Notes under the pieces: model-generated
Databases searched by the model: none
Seen by the model: the letters and a program-made list of their open reading frames with translations, nothing else
What the model was told of the DNA's origin: nothing
Made by a program: the position numbers and the translations under genes
Shown: piece by piece, positions 35,887 through 45,800 of the stretch
How the letters are laid out: each line of letters begins with the position of its first letter
Position numbering within the stretch: the first letter of the stretch is position 1
Assembly: GCF_000003815.2 (NCBI RefSeq)
Contig: NC_049997.1
Span: 6,287,204 to 6,351,203, forward strand
DNA length: 64,000 nucleotides
Source: Branchiostoma floridae
Lineage: Eukaryota; Chordata; Leptocardii; Amphioxiformes; Branchiostomatidae
Direction of reading: 5' to 3'

Positions 35887-36548
35887 CAGGTTGGACGAGT
35901 TTTCTAAAATTCACCTGTTGTATCGGGCAAGTACAAAACAAAGTTACTTGCCCGAACCAACTTTTCACTTGCCCAAAATTTAAATGTCATATTTCTTACA
36001 GGGATAAAGGTTGTTTACAAACATAGCTCCAGAAAGCCTGATAACTATAAGAATAAGTGCATTTTGTAGGGATTTCGAAGTTTTATTAGCCTCTTTGGTG
36101 GCAAAAATCTTATTTGCCCAAGTAGGACATGCCTTGCCCGATCAGCACTTTCACTTGCCTGCAGGCTTTTAGCCAGGCATGCGTCAACGTGTCATCTGGA
36201 CGCACTTTTCTTAAAATAACAAGAAATTTGATGCCCCTGGACGCCCTATCCTGGGGAGAAAATCGTCTGACAAGCATGAAATTCTGATTGACCAGGGATG
36301 CTACCAGGTCATCTGTGGTCACAGTCTTCTACTGTGACCTCTGTAACAGTATTTTTGCCTCTTTGGATACCTTAGAATGCACTGTTTTAACTCAAAACCA
36401 TCAAAACCTCTGCACCATGGAAGGTGGATGCCCCCAGACCCTCCTACAATAGTCACTTACCGCGACTCACCTATAAGTTTGGACTCCCTATTATTAAATC
36501 CTAGCTAAAAGCCTGCTTGCCTGGGACAATCGGACTTGTCCAACCCTG
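35887..36548. mobile_element. TIR element, probably hAT-like
   Basis: The left end CAGGTTGGACGAGTTTT mirrors the right end (inverted) CAGGGTTGGACAAGTCCG. The interior repeats 'cttgccc(g/a)a' and 'gcttttagc(c/t)agg' in both orientations. A target duplication could not be defined with confidence. No ORF of note. Confidence 0.6.
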
Positions 36549-36894
36549 TTACACACAGTTTCATGGAATGAATATAGTTGCAGAGTCAAGGTTTCTCTCC
36601 CCGTCCACTGTTTTTATCTTGTCTTCTTGCTAAGTCTTTAATTCAAACATTTGAGATCCTAAGAGGTACATTGGTGTTACCTTAAAGAAAACTGAAGAAC
36701 CAAAGGTTTTCCTCCAAGCCCGCCAAACATATGCATGCATGTTTTCCTTTTGTCTTCTAGTCTGACTCTAAACTCCACATCGTAATGTCAGAAAATGACA
36801 GAATTAATTGGCGAGGCTAAGATATACCCCGGTAGTTAGAGTTAGAAAAAAAATAAAGTATCTAATAAAAGGAAAAATTTTACCTAATGTCCTG

Positions 36895-39800
36895 CTAGTC
36901 CTTGTCCCCTTCTGTGCCTTGCTCCCCTGACGTTTCCTCAGACTCGTTTATACTGTTCTCATCTACAACTCTCACTGTGATAGTGTCATTTGGTAGGCTG
37001 CCAAACTCCTGTAAACAAAACACAGCCTGTTACAGCCGGTAACAATCAGAGATGGCAGACTTCACCCCTCAGACTGTTCTCCACAATACACAGTGCTATC
37101 AGGGCTCGAAATTCATTTTTGGGATTAGGTGCACCCAGCTTAAAAAATTGGGTGCACCAAAAATATTTTGGGTGCACCAGGGTTGTAGCCAGCACCCGCC
37201 CTTCAGTCCTTTGAAGGAATTTTGCAGCTGGGGACTGAAAAAAAATTGACCATTCCGTCCTTTGTGATGGACAAAAATTTTTATGTAAAATCAGTAAAGA
37301 TACAAAAAACCGTCTTCTTGTGTAATTTTTCACCAAACAGATGAACAGCTTAGTCTACCACCAAAATCTACACCTCAAAATGTAGGAAATTGGGTTTCAG
37401 AGGGGAGTATGCCCCCGGATCCCCTTAGGAACGTAATGCCTTCAGCTCGACGTCTCGTTCTTTCTGATTCAAACTCGAGGAGACTGAAAATGATTTCAGG
37501 CTGGCTACAACCCTGGGGTGCACCACTTAAATTTAAATAAAATGTCAGAAAAAAACTAGTAACAAAACATAGTTACATGCTATCAAATTCTTAAACAAGT
37601 ACCATGACAGACATTTTTATTATCTTTCTAACCCTTAGATGTCAAGAATATGATGTATACTAGTACACTTTGATATCTTAACATGCATAAACCCAAGAAA
37701 ATAATTGGGTGCACAGCTCCAGTTTTGGGTGCACCTGGGTGCACATGCACCCAGTATTTCGAGCCCTGGTTATGGTGTCATTCAGTAGGGAGCCAAACTT
37801 CTGCAAACACATGTATATACAGCTTGTTACAGAGGATAACACCCCCAGACAACAAGCGACCTCTGTCAGAACATAGAGAAACTGCAGTGTGGAAACAAAC
37901 AGAAACATCACAGCAACTAATCACTAAAAACTACCCTGCAAAGAAAAAGTAACCCAAACCTTGGTGAGATACAAAATAAAACAAAACCCCACAGGGCAAT
38001 CAGAGATAGCAGACTTCAATAAACAAGCAGCAGACAACAAGCTATCTCTGTCAGAACATAGAGAAACTGCAGTGTAGAAAAAAACACAGACATGCTACAA
38101 GGATTCAAGGATTATCCCGAAAGAAAAAGTGACCCAAACCTTGATGAGTTGCCCCTGTTTGGCCTCTGCTACAGCCTCCAGCTTGTCTGCCCGCGCCTGA
38201 GCGATCGCCTGGGCAACGGCGCTGTCCTTCTCCGCTCGGGACTCCATCAGAGCTCGCTCCAACTGGATCTGGGCTTCTACTCTGGCCTGGGACAAAACCT
38301 GGAAAATTTGCAACAAATGATTTACACATGTAAATACACAAGATGTAAACTTGTGACTCATAGACACAACAAAAAAATACTATTATGTAGAGTACAACCA
38401 TGTACAAAAAGACGTACATGTATCATAATGTAAAAGCTTTGATTGAACACTTTACTTGACAAAAATTTAACCATGTGGCGTAATCACAAGCAAATGGGTA
38501 TGATTTTGGAAACAGTGACACCATCACTAATGAAAGTGAGTGCATGTGTGTGTGTACATTGTGTGTGTGTGTGTACGTGCATGTGTGTGCTTCTGCATTT
38601 GCTTGTGCCTGCGTCTTTGTGTGTGGACACTGCAAAAACAGGTACATTACAGTATTTTGTACAAGCAATTAACATATTATTGTAATTGGGACTTAGATCA
38701 TACACTTTTCATGATTTCTGTAACCTCTTTTTTCTCGGTCTCGGCCTGTATTCTGGCCTGTGCTAGAGCAATGCCATGTATCAATGATTACATGTAGATA
38801 TTGTACCTCTTTTTTCTCGGTCTCGGCCTGTATTCTGGCCTGTGCTAGAGCAATGCCATGTATCAATGATTTCATGTAGATATGGTACCTCTTTTTTCTC
38901 GGTCTCGGCCTGTATTCTGGCCTGTGCTAGAGCAGTGGCATGTATCAATGATCACATGTACATATGGTACCTCTATTTTCTCGGTCTCGGCCTGTATTCT
39001 GGCCCGTGCGAGAGCAATGCCATATATCAATGATTACATGTAGATATTGTACCTCTTTTTTCTCAGTCTCCGCCTGTATTCTGGCCTGTGCTAGAGCAAT
39101 GCCATGTATCAATGATTTCATGTAGATATGGTACCTCTTTTTTCTCGGTCTCGGCCTGTATTCTGGCCTGTGCTAGAGCAGTGGCATGTATCAATGATCA
39201 CATGTACATATGGTACCTCTTTTTTCTCGGTCTCGGCCTGTATTCTGGCCTGTGCTAGAGCAGTGCCATGTATCAATGATTACATGTAGATATTGTACCT
39301 CTTTTTTCTCGGTCTCGGCCTGTATTCTGGCCTGTGCTAGAGCAGTGCCATGTACAGTGTCAATCATTACATTGTACATATTGTGGCTTTTTTTCTCGGT
39401 CTTCTGGCCTGTGCTAGAGCGGACTCCTTGGCTGCCTGAAAGTATTTTGTACTACTTGAACTGTACAATCTACTGTTTAAGCAATACAAGCAAGATTGGG
39501 ACGTATATCTAAAATTTTCATGACTTTTGTTACCTCTTTTTTCTCGGTCTCGGCCTGTATTCCGGCCTGTGCTAGAGCAGTGCCATGTATCAATGATTAC
39601 ATGTACATATGGTACCTCTTTTTTCTCGGTCTCGGCCTGTGCTAGAGCAGTGCCATGTATCAATAATTACATGTACATATGGTACCTCTTTTTTCTCGGT
39701 CTCGGCCTGTGCTAGAGCAGTGCCATGTATCAATGATTACATGTAGATATTGTACCTCTTTTTTCGCGGTCTCGGCCTGTATTCGGCGGGGANNNNNNNN

Positions 39801-42800
39801 NNNNNNNNNNNNNNNNNNNNNNNNNNNNNNNNNNNNNNNNNNNNNNNNNNNNNNNNNNNNNNNNNNNNNNNNNNNNNNNNNNNNNNNNNNNNGCATTGCG
39901 TGGCAATACGTTTTTTTTTGGCCTGTGCGAGAGGGGACTCCTTAGCTGCCTGACACTGTTGCTTGGCCTGTTCAATCATGTTCTTCAGCTGCTGGGCCTG
40001 CTGGATTATACTCCCTACCATCTGCAAGGAATACAATAATTGTACTTGTAGTTTAAAAAAAAGGTAAAAAACAGCTATGTCATGGGCTCCTAAGGGCACC
40101 CGCCCCAGGGGCAGGCCAAAAACTACACTAAGACGGACAATCTAAACAGCATGGAAAGCACAGCAGTAGCTGTTCAAGACCGCACCCGTTATATTGGAGG
40201 AAGTATGCTCTACGAGTTGACCAATGCAACAGTGTTGCGGGAGGGTCTAAGGTTTAAGGTATTTAAATGGAAAATGTAGTCACATAGCCTTTTTGAGGCT
40301 GTCAGGGCTTGCTGGATTATACTACCCACCATCTGGTAACAGGACAACAGTCTTAAGAATCAGGTGGCATTTTTTGTCAGTGCGATGCGTATGAAGGAAA
40401 AGGGCTATGGGACATTACCTTTACCATTCTTTGAGCAAGACCAAAATACATTGTACATCCATATAATATTTTTAGAAGGAGGACTTCACAATTTTTCTTC
40501 TAATTCAACCTAAAAGTTAGCCAGATTCATTATCTGCCATCAAATTCGTCAACTGCCATCAAAACATCACTTTGTTAGATTTCTCATTTGAAATGAACCT
40601 CCATACATGTACTGTTCACATTTACTTGTAAGATCAGATATACATGTAATTTCAAGATATCCCTGTCACATTCATTTCTATCTATACATGATATCACCTT
40701 ACCTCCTCTAGATGCCACCACTGTTTCTGCTCCATCACATCTACACTGGTCATGGCGGGCGTGGCAGACTTGGGAGTGGGAGGGGGGATGGGGGTGATGA
40801 CGAGGGTGTGGTTCTCTCCTGATGACGGGGAGGTCTCGAAGTTTGCTGTGCCCCACTTGACTGGAGACTCGAACGTTGGAGTGTTGACTGTGTCCCCCGA
40901 ACCTGATGGTAAGGCGGTCATGTGGTTAGGTGTTGTTGACCTACAATGTAGAATCTAAAGGTTTTGGGTCCGACAACCTTGCAGGGCCCTTGCACAATGC
41001 ATCTATTTCCTCACTGGAGTCAGGTGTCTTGACTGTGTCCCCTGAACCTAATATAAGGCAGACTTGTGGTCAGGGTTGTTGATTTGGAATCTAAAGCTTT
41101 TGGGTTCGAAACGCTGGCAGAACCCTTGCACAACACAACTATTTCCTCACAGGACTGAGGCTGGGTACTGCTTATAACTGTGTACTGGTACTGTACTGTG
41201 AAAATCAATTTGGTACAGTTTCAAAATACCAGATCATGAGGTATCTGTACAACTATATGCTTATTTCTGTGACTGAAGATGTGTAAATACTTTAAGCTCT
41301 GGAAACTAACATGCTGCGCTGAAATTTACAGGTCCAGACCTGTACCTAAACCTCTGTAACTGTAACTGTAGCTGATGTAACGTTTGTGCATGCAGCATAT
41401 GCTAAGGACAACATAGAGCCGGAAGCTCCCACTTCGAGCCACACTTCAAGCATGCTTAAGCCTCATCCTTCATGTATCACAATGATCAAAAGGAGTAGGG
41501 GTCCTTTCCAGTGTAAGTGGATCAAACCTTATAGTCCAGTCCTACACAGCTTGTACCTACTGTACAAAACTAGTGTGTTATGCCTAGAGGTGGTTTACCA
41601 GTTATGCAAGATAAACAAACAAACAAACAGACAAACAAACCTCCCACATCCAAGCTGACGGAGCCCCGCTGTGTGATGACTGTGCCTGTTGGGGTTGTGG
41701 TGATGGTGACTGAAAATACAAAAAAAATTTGTATCAGCTGAGACAAGGGGAAGGGGATTTTGATGCAATTTAAATTTTAATGAGAATTGGGCCAAAGAAA
41801 CACTGACGACCTCATAATACTACACAGGGCTTGCGACACCAAAATATTCTGTATTCTTCTATGTGTGATTTGGTCATAAGAAATGTATTATTTTGGCCTT
41901 TCAAAGTTCACAGGTCAATATTCCAAGTCCTCTTGAGGACGATTTGTCTCATAGGCTATGGGAAAAATGCTGTGTTAACTGTTTCAGTCTGGAAAAATTA
42001 GGATTGATAGCAGGGCTTTAGCCAGCTCGAAATGTTTTTTTCGTCAGCCAATTACAAATGTCGCGAAAACCGCGAAAATTAATTAGAAGGACTGAACTGA
42101 GACCTTGAAAACGGGTTTTAATGAGATTATCGTATGCAAAAGGGCGGCGACACACATTGTCAACAATCATAACAATAGCAAAACAAACAGTGTGTGGCTT
42201 TTACGGCCGTGGACGGCGTCCCAAAGCTGCCTGTAGCTTCCACCAAGGATTTTTGTCCGTCAAGGTTGACGGATTGGTTTTAAAATTTTTCCGTCAGACG
42301 CAGCAAATTTCCGTCAATTGATGGAAAAACGGACGCTGGCTAGAGCCCTGATTAATAGGTAGGGGTTATCTTTTTAAATTTTCTTTTAGACTTTGGCCTA
42401 AACTCTAGTGATACAATGAAGTATAACTGAAATGCATGAAAGGACTTACTTATATTTTGTCAAATGTCAAACTTTTGTAAGTAATGGTTACGCATTTTTT
42501 TAGGCCTTACTGCTAACAATAAAAGTATGCAAGTGAAAAAAAAATGATCTGAACCAACCTGTCCCATCCTTAGCGAGGTTGGATGGCTGGAGGGGAGGGG
42601 GTTTGGAGAGGGACCCCCGGGGCATCTTTTTCGTCGGGGTGAGGGGTTCGCTCGTAGAGTCCCGTTTTCTTCTCTTGTATGGCACGAACAGTCTGACGGG
42701 GCCGGACTGAAAGATCCATAGTAGTACGGATACATTATTCTTAAATGAAATACATTCAAAGACCAAATATTGTACATTTGCTGTTATAGCAGATAGCAAA

Positions 42801-45800
42801 GGCCTATGGAAGCTTATATATTTCATTGGAAGTTTCAGATATTATACTAATAAAACATTGACTTGTAGCATGAAACAGCATAGAAGTTATTTCCTCCTTT
42901 TTTCATGTTTGTATTGTCTTCAAGTGGAATACTGTTGTGAAAGTTGCCACAATTCAATTTTTACTACAGTCAGTCTATACAGACTATGACAAACGACAAG
43001 AAGCAAACAACAACGAAGACTACAATATAGTTTTTAATCTGTACAAAATAGTTTTCACAAGACCAATTATCATTAGAATGTAGTGTAGACTCACGTCACT
43101 CAGTTTTTCGTACAAGCCCAGTTCTATTCCCAGTAAAGCAATCAATCAATCAATCAATCAATCAATAATCATTCTCCTACGCAGAGACATCCAACAGCAC
43201 CAGCAAACTGTCGCTTGTCTGTACTCTGCTATCTTAACCGTCACCATCAGTTCCTGTGGGCGTCGCCACAACCCAGCTGTCAGCCAATCAGAGAATAGGC
43301 CTTTCAGTTTTCAAAAGGAATCCCGCATATATATATAAGGATAAGCTCATTAAAATTCATAACCAGGGTGGTCAGAAACTGATCATGACGGATGTGATAG
43401 CAGAGTACAGACAAGCGACGGTTTGCTAGCGCCGTTGGATGTCTCTCTATAGGAGAATGTGTCAATAATCAATAATCCAACAATCAATCAATGTTATAAT
43501 GTAGTGTAGACTCACGTCACTCACCACACTTTCATCATCACAGCAGGCAGCGCAGGTACACGAGGTCGCGTGGGGCGTGAGGACGCCCTCTTCGATTAGC
43601 GTGTGGAGCGTACGGCCCCCGTACCGGATACTTCGCTTCCAGTCCTTGCTGCTGGCGCGACCGGATAACGCTTCAAACTCGCTCGGCGTGTACCAGACAT
43701 CACCGACTTTGATGCACTTCCCTCTACCACCTAAATTAAAGATACAACAAAATGAGTACATTGTCATCTTATCCATCTATGTATTCATTCATTCTCTTCC
43801 AGTCCTTGCTGCTTGCGCGACCGGATAACGCTTCGAATTCGCTCGGCGCGTACCAGATATCACCGACTTTAATGCACTTCCCTCTGCTACCTAGATTAAA
43901 GATATAACAAAATGAGTACACGCACTAGCACACATGATCATCTTATCCTTCATCCATATATCTATTCACTCATTCTCTTCCAGTCCTTGTTGCTGGCGCG
44001 GCCGGATAACGCTTCGAATTCACTCGGCGTGTACCAGACATCCCCGACTTTAATACACTTCCCTCTGCCACCTAGATTAAAGATCAAAATGAATACAAAC
44101 ACTTTTATACATCATCTTATCCATTCATTCATCCATCTATCTATTCCATCATTCTTCACTCTCTTCCAGTCCTTGCTGCTGGTGCGACCGGATAATGCCT
44201 CAAGCTCGCTTAGTGTGTACCAGACATTGCCGACCTTAATGCACTTTCCTCTGCCACCTGGATACAAATGTACAGTTTGTACATCAATGGTTAAAGTCCT
44301 TCCTGATGGTGCATACGGCAGTGCACATCTCCAGTTCAATAGCCCTTGGGCCACACATCTTGGTCCAAGCACTACAGCAGGGTCTACTCCACTGGTAGTC
44401 GTGTGTGTTAAAGAACTATACTAGACTAAGTGATCTTTCCCAAATTTGCATATCCAATCATCAGATTCTGTGCATGCATGCTGATTGACCCATTCTAAAC
44501 AGAAACACAGTTCCTGTATTCTGAGGGTCAAGTTTCATGAAACAAAACAACAGGAAAGCCCCCTATGATGATTACTATAGCATAGAGGCCCAAATCACAG
44601 CATAGGGGCCCAAATCACAGCATAGGGGCCCAAATCACAGCATAGGGGATCCAAATCACAGCAAAGGGGATCCAAATCACAGCATAGGGGATCCAAATCA
44701 CAGCATAACGGGTCCCCTATGCTCAAGTATGCTGGAGAGAGCCCTGGCACCCGTGCCATTGTACATACCTGATCCTAGCTTGGACTTGTACAGCTCTCCG
44801 CTGGTGTTGCGACACCTGACAGGTAAGACTGGCAGGTTGATGGTGTCGTCCCAGGTATACCTGAAAAAGGAACTGCAGGGTTTTATATGCTGGGACCCTC
44901 TGTTCCCAGAAAAAGCTGATAGTGTCGGTGATACATACATACAACAATAACAAAACAAGTCATCTTACATGATATAGGTTCTTTAAGAAGCTGTGCTTTA
45001 TCTGCTGGGACCCTCTGTTCCCAGAAAGAGCTGATAGTGTTTGCGATACATAACAATAACAGTATCTAATAGTTCTATAATCTAAGGTTTTAAGGAACTG
45101 GAGGGTTTTACATGTATATGCTGGGACCCTCTGTTCCCAGAAAAAGCTGATAGTGTCGGTGATACACAACAATAACAGTATATAACAGTTCTATAAATGT
45201 AGGTTTTAGGAACTGCAGGGTTTTATCTGCTGGGACCCTCTGTTCCCAGAAAAAGCTGATAGTGTTCGTGATACATAACAATAACAGTATCTAACAGTTC
45301 TATAATCTAAGGTTTTAAGGAACTGAAGGGTTTTATATGCTGGGATCCTCTGTTCCTAGAAAGAGCTGATACTGATAGTGATATACGTGTATATGATCAA
45401 TAACATAACAAAAACAGGTACTGTAAACAACAAAATTGTATTCCTACATGTAATACATGCCATCAACCTTTTGGGCATACATTTGCAATAAAGTTATATC
45501 TATGTATCTATATCTCTATCTATCTTTATACATTCTATATTTATCTATCCGTCTATCTTTATCTTTCTCTCTATATATATAGAGAGAGAGATCGTTAGAG
45601 AGCAAGTGAGAAAGATAGATAGATAGCTCTAAAAAAGGAGCTGAAGGGTTTTATATGCTGGGACCCAGAAATAGCTGATAGAATCCGCGATACATAACAA
45701 TAACAGTAACAAGTCATCCTACAAATGTTCTTTAATGTATATGCTGGGACCCTCTGTTCCCAGAAAGAGCTGATACTGATAGTGTCATAGAACTAAGGTT

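Larger units (their letters stand above)
36977..38150 (-). repeat. Tandem duplication of the DEAF1 intron between exons 10 and 11 with both exon edges
   Basis: The start of the last exon (36975-37008) with adjoining intron recurs at 37770-37877 (minus reads [11 protein letters not shown] after a ttgcag acceptor). The end of exon 10 with its donor (38131-38150, gacccaaac|cttgatgag) recurs at 37950-37967 (aacccaaac|cttggtgag). Intron blocks such as tcagaacatagagaaactgc are shared. So a unit spanning exon edge, intron and exon edge was duplicated, and transposons later entered it. Confidence 0.8.

Noticed and set aside
38725..39788. CRISPR-like array (regular direct repeats with short spacing)
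   Set aside because: The repeat and 'spacer' are both conserved, the units carry exon and splice sequence, and the host is an animal gene.
43525..44860. GMEB rather than DEAF1 as the SAND gene
   Set aside because: The SAND sequence ([21 protein letters not shown]) and the following [14 protein letters not shown] are DEAF1 hallmarks, although the lack of MYND and the coiled coil recall GMEB architecture.
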